64,000 nt of DNA. Source: Paragorgia papillata (taxonomy: Eukaryota > Cnidaria > Anthozoa > Scleralcyonacea > Coralliidae). The position numbers and the translations under genes are program-made. How positions within the stretch are numbered: the first letter of the stretch is position 1; each line of letters starts with the position of its first letter. Below, piece after piece: positions 22,601 through 30,925 of this stretch. The notes below the pieces were generated by a model. It saw nothing but the letters and a program-made list of their open reading frames with translations. It was not told where the DNA came from and ran no database searches. The stretch covers positions 261,001-325,000 of the forward strand of contig JAWNZC010000287.1 of NCBI GenBank assembly GCA_035771165.1, written 5' to 3'.

Positions 22601-23395
22601 AGGGAAAAATTACTCGAATACGATTGGCTAATGAAGAGGGCATTTTTTTGTAATTCAGGGCAAAATTACTTGCACTTGATTGGTTCCTTGATCAGCAGTA
22701 CTTGCATGTGATTGGTCGCTTTGTTACTTCGGCCACAGTGAACCACAGAGGACTGACTTTTTTCAACAAATCTGCAAGGTTTTTCGGTCTGAAAATGCTT
22801 TTTTGTTTACTTTGAACTAATTTATTAAACTATTGAAGAAGTGTAAACTATTAGTGAAAATGAATACACTAGAAAGTTTGCAAACTTTTGTCTGTGTTTA
22901 CAAAAAGAAAGCAACAGGCACAGCGATAGAGCGAGGAAAATTGGAATGTTGCCGAGCACTGACCGTGATAAGGTACATGAGTAGTGTCAAAAGGCCGATC
23001 CTGGGACAATTTGCAAAACCATTTTAAAAAGCATTTGCAACCCCCTCCTGAATTTTTTGGGTTGGGTTGACTTCCGGTTTGACATCCGATCCTGGGACAT
23101 AGCTACTAACTATTTTAAAAACCAAATTCCCCACCCCCTCCTGAATTTTTTGGGTTTGGGGTTTGACTTCCGGTTTGACATCCGATCCTGGAATTTTTTA
23201 AAGATCCAAAATGGTCGCCAAGTTTTTGGGTTTGGGGTTTGACTTCCGGTTGCTCTAAAATTTTCGACTCCCGGGTTCTGGAATTTTTTAAAGATGGTCG
23301 CCAAGTTTTTGGGATTTTTTGGGGTTTGGGGGTTTGGGATATTTTTTAAAGATGGCCGCCAAGTTTTTGGGTTTGGGTTTTTTTTTGGGGTTTGG
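22601..23395 (+). repeat. Left terminal inverted repeat of the Polinton
   Basis: Matches the reverse complement of about 42700-43939 (minus the 43121-43559 insertion) with few differences. The inner half is made of sub-repeats containing 'GACTTCCGGTTTGACATCCGATCCTGG' and 'GATGGTCGCCAAGTTTTTGGG'. The open frame at 22833-23027 is not kept in the right copy. Confidence 0.88.
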
Positions 23396-23405
23396 GATAT
23401 TTTTT

Positions 23406-23421
23406 GGAATTTAAATAAATG
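23406..23421 (+). promoter_or_regulatory. TTTAAATAAATG start motif of the first Polinton gene
   Basis: GGAATTTAAATAAATG overlaps the first start codon inside the left inverted repeat. There is no upstream gene, so AATAAA here cannot be a 3'-end signal of a neighbour. It is read as a promoter/initiator candidate by comparison with the other starts in the element. Confidence 0.5.
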
Positions 23422-23619
23422 AATAACAAACGGAGTAACTTATGTCCAGACAGAGAAAAATGTATGTGGGTGGGTTTTACAAAATATCCAGGTAAACCAC
23501 CAAATATTATATATTTTAACAGAAGTACACATCCAAAAACAGTTTGCAACTATATACACCCAGGCGAAACCAAAGTCCAAATGTTGGTTAGAACAGGGGT
23601 ATATGACACAGTTTTTTAA
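23419..23619 (+). CDS. Small Cys-containing Polinton protein, 66 aa
   Basis: First gene inside the left inverted repeat, starting within AAATAAATG. The protein is basic near the N-terminus, with two cysteines five residues apart (CPDREKC) and one later (CNYIHPG). No family recognised. Its position next to the terminal repeat mirrors the zinc-finger gene at the other end, so a regulatory or terminus-related role is possible. That is only positional inference. Confidence 0.45.
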   Translation: MNNKRSNLCPDREKCMWVGFTKYPGKPPNIIYFNRSTHPKTVCNYIHPGETKVQMLVRTGVYDTVF

Positions 23620-23658
23620 ATTGAACTATTTTTTTCGTAAAAAATTAAAAGAACAAGA

Positions 23659-23964
23659 ATGAACTTAAATATTGAAAACAATAATTATTCAAGTCCAGAA
23701 CAGGAATTCGACACCCAAGACATCCAAGACGCCACTGAAATCTACAATCTTAACAATTCTGTTGATCCAATCTCAATAGAAGATTTTGGAGAAAAGTATT
23801 TTAAACAATCCAGACGGTGCAAAGAAATGAATGATACCGAAGGAGCCAAACATTACCACAAATTTGGAAAAATATACAAAAAATTGGCTGCTGAGTTTAA
23901 ACAGAAACCCAAAAAGAAATACAACAAAAAACCATTTTACAACACAACACCATGGAAATACTGA
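23659..23964 (+). CDS. Polinton protein of unknown function, 101 aa
   Basis: Acidic and Asn-rich N-terminal half, then a helical, increasingly basic C-terminal half (KHYHKFGKIYKKLAAEFKQK followed by a Lys-rich tail). A basic tail could bind DNA or the capsid interior. It lacks the ATAAATG motif, starting in GAACAAGAATG, and is 39 bp after the previous gene. No homologue recognised. Confidence 0.45.
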   Translation: MNLNIENNNYSSPEQEFDTQDIQDATEIYNLNNSVDPISIEDFGEKYFKQSRRCKEMNDTEGAKHYHKFGKIYKKLAAEFKQKPKKKYNKKPFYNTTPWKY

Positions 23965-24109
23965 CACACATCTTTTAAAAAACATAAACAAAAAAATTTT
24001 AAAATCTTTAACAAAAATGTTAAAAATTTTTTAAACATAAAGGGGTAACCAACTTCTTTTTAGGTTTTAATATAGTTTTTTGTATTTCAAACACCATACT
24101 TCTGAAAAC

Positions 24110-24130
24110 TTATAACATTTTTTGTTATAA
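24110..24130. terminator. Hairpin TTATAACA-N5-TGTTATAA
   Basis: Perfect 8-bp stem between the genes at 23659-23964 and 24171-24995. The identical stem recurs at 31153-31173 and 31918-31939, always between genes. Candidate transcript 3'-end element, by analogy with giant viruses and virophages. Confidence 0.4.
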
Positions 24131-24170
24131 TTTTTAAATTTAAATTTTAAACTTAAACCCTAAATAAATA

Positions 24171-24995
24171 ATGAGTTATTATTATGGTTATGGCAGACAG
24201 AGAAGATCATTTGAAGATGGTTCTGACATGGAAAAGAAAATTAAAGAAATTGAAAAAAAATTAAAAAATCTTTCATTGCATAACGAAAATTACAAAACAG
24301 TTTTTGATATTAATTTGACAAAAGCTGTTAAAACATTTGAAACATACAGTGGAGAGAGAAGACTGATACAAGCACGACAAGAAAACTCTGTTTTATGGCA
24401 AGATGACAAAACCATTGCCCCAACATTTGGCTCAGATGCCATTGGTCCAGGTATAGACTACATTGAAAACACAGGAGGAAACTATATGTTATTTTGCAAC
24501 ACTGAAATGCAGTTTAATGATGTTTCTGTTTTTGTTGTTTGCACTGTTGTTGACACATCTGTCCCCGACGATTGGTGCTATCTTATTGGGAATGATAATG
24601 GTAATTATGACAAATATCTTAGCTTTAAATCCTACTCTTACTCCAAATTAATAGTTGGTGGTGTAAGGCAAAGCAATAAAAAAACAGTAAACATTGTTGG
24701 CCCCCATAGCATCACCCACAAACACCTAATTTCCTGTCATTGGTTGGGAACTGGATCATGTGTGTACATGAATGCTAAAAAGTTGGCAGGATCAGATTTT
24801 GAATCGGATTTAGCAGATATAGGTAGTCCATTTGGGTCTGTTTTTCTAAACAAAAGATTGTCTGGAACCCCCTCAAATAGTACCCAACTAAAAGGAAAAA
24901 TTTATGGGATCAAAATTGTTCATGGACCATTATTGCCAGACGAGATCGTAAAAATTAACAAGGATATGATGAAGGAATATGGAAACTTCATTTGA
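24171..24995 (+). CDS. LamG/concanavalin-like surface protein, 274 aa
   Basis: Starts MSYYYGYGRQRR in AAATAAATAATG. A short coiled coil (residues about 20-40, MEKKIKEIEKKLKNL) follows. Then comes a beta-rich domain of about 210 residues with the rhythm of laminin-G/concanavalin-like folds (a central 'HLISCHWLGTGSCVYMNAKKL' type strand and a terminal 'GKIYGIKIVHGPLLPDEIVKIN' of the kind seen in lectin domains). The N-terminal heptapeptide is shared with the next gene's collagen-like fibre, suggesting that both attach to the same virion site. Proposed role: trimeric fibre or receptor-binding protein. Fold assignment by eye, moderate. Confidence 0.5.
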   Translation: MSYYYGYGRQRRSFEDGSDMEKKIKEIEKKLKNLSLHNENYKTVFDINLTKAVKTFETYSGERRLIQARQENSVLWQDDKTIAPTFGSDAIGPGIDYIENTGGNYMLFCNTEMQFNDVSVFVVCTVVDTSVPDDWCYLIGNDNGNYDKYLSFKSYSYSKLIVGGVRQSNKKTVNIVGPHSITHKHLISCHWLGTGSCVYMNAKKLAGSDFESDLADIGSPFGSVFLNKRLSGTPSNSTQLKGKIYGIKIVHGPLLPDEIVKINKDMMKEYGNFI

Positions 24996-25009
24996 AACTT
25001 CATTTGTAA

Positions 25010-25097
25010 AAACTTGGTAAAAACTTGGTAAAAACTTGGTAAAAACTTGGTAAAACTTGGTAAAAACTTGGCAAAAACTTTTAAAATCTTTACCAAG
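25010..25097. repeat. Tandem AAAAACTTGGT repeat with inverted copy
   Basis: Six to seven copies of AAAAACTTGGTA lie between the lectin-like and collagen-like genes. CTTTACCAAG at 25088-25097 is the reverse complement of the unit, so a hairpin can form just upstream of the next start codon. Confidence 0.75.
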
Positions 25098-25104
25098 ATA
25101 AATA

Positions 25105-26562
25105 ATGAGTTATTACTATGGATATGATGACCCAGATTATTCTTATGGAGGGGGTGGTGGTGCTGACGGAGAACCAGGACCACAAGGTGACACAGGTGTA
25201 AAAGGTGACAAAGGTGACAGAGGTCTAACAGGAGCAACAGGACCACAAGGAAACAAAGGAGACAGAGGTTTGCAAGGAACAAAAGGAGACAAAGGTGATG
25301 AAGGTTTGGAGGGGCAAAGAGGTTTGACAGGTGACAAAGGAAACAGTGGAGACAGAGGTGCAATAGGACCAACAGGACCAACAGGATCTCAAGGTTTAAA
25401 AGGTTTAACAGGATCTCAAGGTCCAAAAGGTCCAAAAGGGGATAGGGGTTTGACAGGTATGGCTGGTACAGATGCCCACAAAATAGGACCAAAAGGGGAC
25501 AAAGGAGATGTTGGCAATACAGGACCAAAAGGCGACAAAGGCGATCGAGGTTTGCAAGGGTCTAAAGGAGACAAAGGGGATTCTGGTATTAGAGGACCAC
25601 AAGGAAACAAAGGCGACAGAGGTAGCTTTGGAACAGCAGGTGCAACAGGACCACAAGGAACAAAGGGGGACAAAGGTGACCATGGAACAACAGGTGCAAC
25701 GGGATCCAAAGGAGACAAGGGTGACAAGGGAGACAAAGGTATGGCAGGAACAGCCGCACAAAAAGGGGACAAAGGAGATCCTGGTGACGATGGTGCGAAA
25801 GGGAACAAGGGCAACACAGGGGCAACAGGACCCCAAGGCCCACAGGGTGCCCAAGGCCCACAAGGAAGCCAAGGATCAACAGGACCCAAAGGCACCACAG
25901 GATCCACAGGATCGCAAGGACCCCAAGGACCACAAGGAACAAAAGGGGATAAGGGAGATCAGGGACCAAAAGGCGACCAAGGCGACCAGGGAGTTCGAGG
26001 ATTGCCAGGTGGAAAAGGATCAACTGGGTTGAGAGGTTTAAGAGGTCTAAGAGGAGTTACAGGGGTTACAGGACCTGCTGGAACTTTTTCGCAGTTGGTA
26101 AAATATAAAAAAGATAGTGGAAAAACAAACCATAAGGGAGGAGCATGGGATAACACAAACAACATTAGCACCCTGCTTTCATTTACAGCAACCCATGATA
26201 CAGGGAAATATTTGGTTTCATATTGGTTTACACTACAACCTGATGGACTCAAAATTGATCAACAATCTAAGCAAACTGGTTGGTATGCTTCTTCCTATAG
26301 ATCATATTTTGACCTAAAAACAAACCTTTACCATGGAAGTGTTACAGACAGGTCAAACAAACTTTCGGGTTTAGAAACCATAACCATGGGAAAAACATAC
26401 AACGAAAGGGATTCTCATCATATTTTCTGTCAAGGTATTGCCACTATTAAAAAGGGGACTCAAATGGCTTTGCACTCTTATTCTGGTTCTGTTGGTGATG
26501 ACTATACCTTCCTGTTTTTCAATGTTTGGGATGTTGAAATCAACCTGCTTAGAATTGGTTGA
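25105..26562 (+). CDS. Collagen-like fibre protein with globular head, 485 aa
   Basis: Begins MSYYYGYDDPDYSYGGGG, sharing its first seven residues with the preceding gene. Residues about 22-335 are an almost unbroken Gly-X-Y collagen repeat rich in GDKGD, GPQG and GATG units. The last 150 residues are a non-repetitive beta-rich domain (TGKYLVSYWF, GLETITMG, GTQMALHSYSG, FLFFNVWDVEINLL) with the pattern of C1q/TNF-like or fibre-knob jelly-rolls. Collagen rods with C-terminal heads form trimeric spikes in viruses and phages, so this is probably the virion fibre. A collagen gene captured from the animal host is an alternative source. Confidence 0.75.
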   Translation: MSYYYGYDDPDYSYGGGGGADGEPGPQGDTGVKGDKGDRGLTGATGPQGNKGDRGLQGTKGDKGDEGLEGQRGLTGDKGNSGDRGAIGPTGPTGSQGLKGLTGSQGPKGPKGDRGLTGMAGTDAHKIGPKGDKGDVGNTGPKGDKGDRGLQGSKGDKGDSGIRGPQGNKGDRGSFGTAGATGPQGTKGDKGDHGTTGATGSKGDKGDKGDKGMAGTAAQKGDKGDPGDDGAKGNKGNTGATGPQGPQGAQGPQGSQGSTGPKGTTGSTGSQGPQGPQGTKGDKGDQGPKGDQGDQGVRGLPGGKGSTGLRGLRGLRGVTGVTGPAGTFSQLVKYKKDSGKTNHKGGAWDNTNNISTLLSFTATHDTGKYLVSYWFTLQPDGLKIDQQSKQTGWYASSYRSYFDLKTNLYHGSVTDRSNKLSGLETITMGKTYNERDSHHIFCQGIATIKKGTQMALHSYSGSVGDDYTFLFFNVWDVEINLLRIG

Positions 26563-26577
26563 AGATATAATGAAAGA

Positions 26578-27645
26578 ATGTTCAAGTTTAAACAAAACAC
26601 ATTATCATCTTTGTTGTATGAAAGTTTCAGTAAAGAAAACATTACACATATGGATATTTTTAACAAAAGATCATATTCTGTAAAAAATGAAGAAGATTTT
26701 TTAAATAAATATACAAAAGCCTACACATATTTGTCAAGATCCGGAAATTTCAACAAATATCTTTTGGAAAGAACAACAGAAATTGGTCCTGTCATTGTTG
26801 ACATTGATCTTAGTAAAAAACTTAAGGAACCAAAACCACTATATTCTGAAAAGAAAGTCCTGAAATTGGCAAAACTATTTCAAAAAATATTGAAAGAATT
26901 TCTTGTAAACCAAACAAACTTGGACTGTTTTGTTCTGGAAAAACCAGGATATTTTAAAGATGATGGAAAAACTTACAAAAATGGTTTCCACCTACATTTC
27001 CCACATGTTTGGTTAACACAAAGGGAAAGACACTACATAAATAAACTTGTACAAGAAAAAACAACCATCCAACTTGACAATGCTGTCATTGCTGGGAACT
27101 GGTTTTTGTATGGTTCCAAAAAGAGTCCAACGTCAGACCCATACCTTCTAAGTTACATTATTGAGGAAAAAAGGGACCATGTGGCAAGCCAATATTCTGA
27201 CAATGAGCTAATATTTTTACTATCCATTAGACAAAAACCATACACACATGTTAGCAAAATATCCCCCATTCCAGAAACTGAACAAAAGGTAAGAAATGCA
27301 ACCATTATCAACTTTGATGACCATACCAAAAAAAGTGAGGAAGAGTTACAAAACTATATTGACCAGATACCAAAAGATATTGCCGAAGACTATACAAAGT
27401 GGAGGTCTGTTGGGTTTGCATTGTACAACGAAACCCATGGAGAAGATTATGGTAAAGATCTTTGGCATCTATTTTCCCAAAAATGTCCTGAAAAATATGA
27501 CGAAAGTGAGTGCGACAAATTTTGGGAAAACCCTGTTGAAACCAGTTTTTCATTAGGAACAATAATTCATTACGCAAGTTTAATTACAGATAAGAAAAAA
27601 GAAAAGCGAACAGTAACTTTGAAAAAATATTTAAAAGCTGTTTGA
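26578..27645 (+). CDS. Archaeo-eukaryotic-type primase (PrimPol) with PriCT-2-like domain, 355 aa
   Basis: Visible signatures: 'PVIVDIDL' (Asp75/Asp77, metal-binding motif I), 'NGFHLHFP' (His138/His140, motif II), 'AGNWFLYGSKK' (motif III), then residues about 270-318 'YTKWRSVGFALYNE...GKDLWHLFSQ...KYDE' with Trp/Tyr spacing like the PriCT-2 domain of D5-type primases. No superfamily 3 helicase follows. It would make primers or short DNA at replication forks. Polintons are thought to replicate by protein priming, so a stand-alone primase beside PolB is noteworthy. Starts at 26578; an upstream ATG at 26570 is in another frame. Confidence 0.7.
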   Translation: MFKFKQNTLSSLLYESFSKENITHMDIFNKRSYSVKNEEDFLNKYTKAYTYLSRSGNFNKYLLERTTEIGPVIVDIDLSKKLKEPKPLYSEKKVLKLAKLFQKILKEFLVNQTNLDCFVLEKPGYFKDDGKTYKNGFHLHFPHVWLTQRERHYINKLVQEKTTIQLDNAVIAGNWFLYGSKKSPTSDPYLLSYIIEEKRDHVASQYSDNELIFLLSIRQKPYTHVSKISPIPETEQKVRNATIINFDDHTKKSEEELQNYIDQIPKDIAEDYTKWRSVGFALYNETHGEDYGKDLWHLFSQKCPEKYDESECDKFWENPVETSFSLGTIIHYASLITDKKKEKRTVTLKKYLKAV

Positions 27646-27646
27646 A

Positions 27647-27692
27647 CAAATTTCAACTAGCTTTTCAAACAAATTTCAACTAGCTTTTCAAA
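27647..27692. repeat. 23-bp direct repeat, two copies
   Basis: CAAATTTCAACTAGCTTTTCAAA occurs twice in tandem between the primase stop and the next gene; the end of the primase ORF (AAAAGCTGTTTGAA) is a partial inverted match. Possible 3'-end structure. Confidence 0.7.
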
Positions 27693-27715
27693 CAAATCCA
27701 ACAAAACCATAATAA

Positions 27716-28084
27716 ATGGAACAAGAACAAAAACCAGAACCGGAGCAAAAACCTGAACAAAAACCAGAGCAAACCATTACAAAAACTCCACCACCTGTCC
27801 ATGTTAAAAATCCCAAAAGAGTCGCACAAGGTAAAAAACTTGCTGCGATAAGTAAGGAAGCAAAATTAAGAAAAAAAGCCAGAATTGAAAAGGAAAGAGC
27901 TGAAGAACCAAAAGAAGAAAATGGTGTAAGTATTTCCACATCTTGTGCAATAATTGGAACAATAGCAGCCCTAGTTACCACTTACATTACTTACTCCAAA
28001 TGGAAGAAAGAACCAGAAGAGAGTAATGAAAAAATTTCAAAGTCGAAAACAGTTTTCAAGGATCTTTCGAAATATGATCTTTAA
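27716..28084 (+). CDS. Single-pass membrane protein with KNPKRVAQGKKL motif, 122 aa
   Basis: Start within AATAAATG. Order: Pro/Glu/Lys-rich N-terminus (EQKPEQKPEQ), a conserved-looking basic motif KNPKRVAQGKKLAAISKEAK, a charged helix, one transmembrane segment (about residues 72-94, SISTSCAIIGTIAALVTTYIT) and a charged tail. Short one-pass proteins with such a basic motif occur beside capsid genes in Mavericks and related viruses; function is unknown. Probably a virion or membrane-associated component. Confidence 0.55.
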   Translation: MEQEQKPEPEQKPEQKPEQTITKTPPPVHVKNPKRVAQGKKLAAISKEAKLRKKARIEKERAEEPKEENGVSISTSCAIIGTIAALVTTYITYSKWKKEPEESNEKISKSKTVFKDLSKYDL

Positions 28085-28099
28085 ATTTTTAAAATGAAA

Positions 28100-28121
28100 T
28101 TCTTTCCACAATTGGAAAGAA
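28100..28121. terminator. Hairpin TTCTTTCCA-CAAT-TGGAAAGAA
   Basis: Perfect 9-bp stem, 15 bp after the stop of the preceding gene and just before the next start. Candidate transcript-end hairpin. Confidence 0.4.
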
Positions 28122-28130
28122 ATTCAATAA

Positions 28131-28382
28131 ATGATCGTCACCACCCATGCAACAGAATGTGTTTTTGGAAGTAAAAACTGGTTTAATATTGGAAAACTTA
28201 TTTTTTTAATTTCAAAAGGGAGTTATGAGGGATACAAACTTTGGTTGTTGTATAGTAAATATGATACAAAAAACTATAATGAAAACCATTGTTATCATTT
28301 ATGGGCAGATTTTGATGTTTTGATGCCTGATGATTTTGAAGAAGATTTTGAAGATGAAGATGAATTTTTCAATAATTATTAA
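28131..28382 (+). CDS. Small acidic-tailed Polinton protein, 83 aa
   Basis: Starts in CAATAAATG. The N-terminal two thirds are aromatic-rich (WFNIGKLIFLISKGSYEGYKLWLLY, one possible amphipathic or membrane helix), and the last 20 residues are almost all Asp, Glu and Phe. It sits directly upstream of the major capsid gene, 21 bp apart. No family recognised. Confidence 0.5.
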   Translation: MIVTTHATECVFGSKNWFNIGKLIFLISKGSYEGYKLWLLYSKYDTKNYNENHCYHLWADFDVLMPDDFEEDFEDEDEFFNNY

Positions 28383-28403
28383 AAATTTTCCCTATATTAA
28401 TAA

Positions 28404-29615
28404 ATGAATACAGAGAGAGAAGTTGAATTAGAACCCGGTTATAACCGGTTACACCGAAGTTCAATAACTGGGGAACGAGCCCGGAATGTAATTACTTTCA
28501 ACCCCAATTCTGCTAATGAGGGAGAAGTAATTTACATACACATCCCAAAACTTAAACCAGGGACAACACTAGTTCCTGACAAGATGTTCCTCCTGTTCGA
28601 CTTTAAAAACAAAAACACAAAGTCGTGGTTTAACAACAACCTTGCAAGACAACTCCAAGAACGTTTGGAAGTTAGATTTGCAGGAGAAAAAGTTTACGAC
28701 AACACGGGAGAGAGTCTTTTGGGGACTTACAAGGACCTGTGGATGGACAAACATGAGAGGGCCAACATGATTGAGGATGGCATCGCGACAGAAAACCAGC
28801 GAAAACTCATCTCGAAATCTGATGATGCCTCTTCTGACACATATGCGGCTGTGTATGGAACAAAACAGAGGATCAAGTTGGATAAGATTTTAAAGGATCA
28901 TGGGTTATATGCACCCCACAGTATGGCGAATGATTTACAATATATCATCACTCTACCAAAAGCTACTTCTATCATGAAGGCTCAAAGTAGTCAATCTGTG
29001 GCTGGTTACACTTTGGAAAATATTGAGTTGGAGTATGAAACCATTACCAACTTTGCCCTGGTCCAGGAAATCGAATCTTCTTACCAAATGGGTCGCGCCC
29101 TTTCCTTTGAACATGTAACCCTAATGAAAACCACACCATGGGCTGCTGCAACAACATTAATTAACGAAACCATCAATCTGCCAAGAAAGAGCATGAAGGC
29201 GGTTGTAATGCTGTTTACAAAGGCGACAAGAAGTGGGTCTGAAGAATTTGTATACCCAAATATCGAAAGGGTCAAAATTACCATTGAAGGAGTCCCGAAC
29301 AGCATTTACTCCCAAGGCATCCCAAAACGGAGATTGTTTGAAGAGGCTGAGAGACTTTTCAGACATACCAATTATCCAACAATCCAAGCTGATGAATTTT
29401 TTACAGAAAACCAGTTTGCACTTGTTGTGGATCTTCGGTCAATTAATGACAATGCTGTGTATGGCGATGGTACAAAACTTTTGACCACACAATCTGGGAT
29501 TATGTTAGAAATTAAGAAAAAAGCAACATCAACAGATCTCAGATGCCATGTTTTCATTCTCTCAGATGGCTTATTGAAAGTCCAAGGAGGGGCATTCCAG
29601 AGTGTCAATTATTGA
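28404..29615 (+). CDS. Probable major capsid protein (double jelly-roll), 403 aa
   Basis: Start in TTAATAAATG. No sequence motif is diagnostic by eye, but the pattern is that of Maverick/adintovirus capsid proteins: an N-terminal strand-rich region, KMFLLFDFKNKN, a central 'LENIELEYETITNFALVQEIESSYQMG' type strand pair, 'PWAAATTLINETINLPRKSMKAVVMLF' between the two barrels, and a strand-rich C-terminus. It is placed next to the packaging ATPase and penton-like genes, as in other Polintons. It would build the pseudo-hexameric capsomers. The length is at the short end for the family. Confidence 0.65.
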   Translation: MNTEREVELEPGYNRLHRSSITGERARNVITFNPNSANEGEVIYIHIPKLKPGTTLVPDKMFLLFDFKNKNTKSWFNNNLARQLQERLEVRFAGEKVYDNTGESLLGTYKDLWMDKHERANMIEDGIATENQRKLISKSDDASSDTYAAVYGTKQRIKLDKILKDHGLYAPHSMANDLQYIITLPKATSIMKAQSSQSVAGYTLENIELEYETITNFALVQEIESSYQMGRALSFEHVTLMKTTPWAAATTLINETINLPRKSMKAVVMLFTKATRSGSEEFVYPNIERVKITIEGVPNSIYSQGIPKRRLFEEAERLFRHTNYPTIQADEFFTENQFALVVDLRSINDNAVYGDGTKLLTTQSGIMLEIKKKATSTDLRCHVFILSDGLLKVQGGAFQSVNY

Positions 29616-29631
29616 GAACCCCAAGAAATAA

Positions 29632-30261
29632 ATGGAAAACAAAGACCCAAAACCATTCAATATAATCATTGTTGGAATGACGAGTTGTGGAAAGACTCAT
29701 TACTTACTTAAAAATTTAGAAGAAAATTACAAAAAAAAATTTGAGAATATAGTTCTAATCTGTCCTACTTTTGTATGGAACAAAACATATTTGGAATGGG
29801 AACATCTTAATGATCCAAGATTTTTTGTTATCCCTTGCGATCAAGATGAGTCAGAAGATTTCTTAAAATATGTAGTTGACTATTGCAAAGGAACCCCAAG
29901 TCTAATTATTTTGGATGACTGCGCTTCTGGACAGAGTGTAAAAAACAGAACCAGTGAGTTGGTAAAACTTGGTTTTGGTGCAAGGCATATGAATATTAGT
30001 ACAATAGTTGTTACCCAGCAACTGACAAGTATTGCAAAACCATACCGAGAAAATATTTCAAAACTGGTTACATTTTACAATCCAAATAGAAAAGATATGC
30101 AAGTTATTTTAGATGATTATTTAGACATTCCAAAAGAAGAAGAGAAAAAAATTAAAGAAACATTGAAATCAAAAAAATATTCAAAATTGGAGATCAATTT
30201 AATCCACCCCTATGACCACAAAATAGTTGAACCATTTGGAGAAAACTTAATAAATTTTTGA
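29632..30261 (+). CDS. FtsK/HerA-type genome-packaging ATPase, 209 aa
   Basis: Start in AAATAAATG, 16 bp after the capsid gene. Walker A GMTSCGKTH (Lys21, Thr22), Walker B SLIILDDC (Asp95, Asp96) and a sensor-like VVTQQLTS (about 127-133) are all present. This is the A32/adintovirus-like packaging motor that pumps DNA into the capsid using ATP. Size and position between capsid and penton genes are typical. No breaks. Confidence 0.85.
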   Translation: MENKDPKPFNIIIVGMTSCGKTHYLLKNLEENYKKKFENIVLICPTFVWNKTYLEWEHLNDPRFFVIPCDQDESEDFLKYVVDYCKGTPSLIILDDCASGQSVKNRTSELVKLGFGARHMNISTIVVTQQLTSIAKPYRENISKLVTFYNPNRKDMQVILDDYLDIPKEEEKKIKETLKSKKYSKLEINLIHPYDHKIVEPFGENLINF

Positions 30262-30277
30262 AGACCAAGAACAATAA

Positions 30278-30925
30278 ATGAGGAACCTAAGAATTTTGTT
30301 GAAAAACGGAGAAACAACAATTAAATTTGAAGATCCTTTGATCATTGAAGATACAAAACTAATGGTTAAAGATGCAACAGTTTTTTGGAATTACAATAAT
30401 TTAACAAGTCCAACTTACGTCATGCATGGGACAAAAAAAATTAGTTTCGACAATGGCTATTGGACTGTTGGTATGATTATGAGGGTTTTAAAGGAAAACG
30501 AAATAAAGTCAGAATTACTTCCTTACAGCTGTAAAATCAGACTATACCCAACACAAAATCTTTCGTTGCTGAAACTTGGTCCTTTGCTAGGATATCCAGA
30601 AACAACAGTAATTAGGGGAGGAGCAAACCTTGTCAGTCCAAAAACAGTCAACATAAATCTTGGAATGAAATTTGTCTGTATATATTGCGAGATGATTGAT
30701 GGAACTAGGACATCATTTTCAGGAAAACGGGATAGAACAGCTGCAGTTCTTCCAATTACAACAAGACAATTATTGAAGGGATCAGTTGAAAAATTTGCGA
30801 ACATTAATTCTGAGGCTATGTTGGACAATGGTGTTTACAATGAACTTAAATTTAAAGTTGACCACAATGTTGGCGACATTCTTCTTGAAATTTTTCTATG
30901 TCCACAGAATTATGAGACTCCATGA
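30278..30925 (+). CDS. Probable penton (minor capsid, single jelly-roll) protein, 215 aa
   Basis: Start in CAATAAATG. The protein is beta-strand-rich with 'DNGYWTVGMIMRVL' after the first strands, 'LKLGPLLGYPE' in the middle and 'VKIF'-like terminal strands. This arrangement fits the penton protein that fills the five-fold vertices in Polintons and adintoviruses. It lies immediately after the packaging ATPase. The next gene's ATG overlaps its stop codon (ATGA). Assignment by pattern and context; not proven. Confidence 0.6.
   Translation: MRNLRILLKNGETTIKFEDPLIIEDTKLMVKDATVFWNYNNLTSPTYVMHGTKKISFDNGYWTVGMIMRVLKENEIKSELLPYSCKIRLYPTQNLSLLKLGPLLGYPETTVIRGGANLVSPKTVNINLGMKFVCIYCEMIDGTRTSFSGKRDRTAAVLPITTRQLLKGSVEKFANINSEAMLDNGVYNELKFKVDHNVGDILLEIFLCPQNYETP

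Noticed and set aside
22833..23027. 64-aa ORF inside the left Polinton terminal repeat
   Set aside because: The matching stretch of the right repeat has a stop codon, so the frame is not conserved.
25143..26252. Pro/Ser and Leu/Cys-rich ORFs antisense to the collagen gene
   Set aside because: Shadow frames of the Gly-X-Y repeat.
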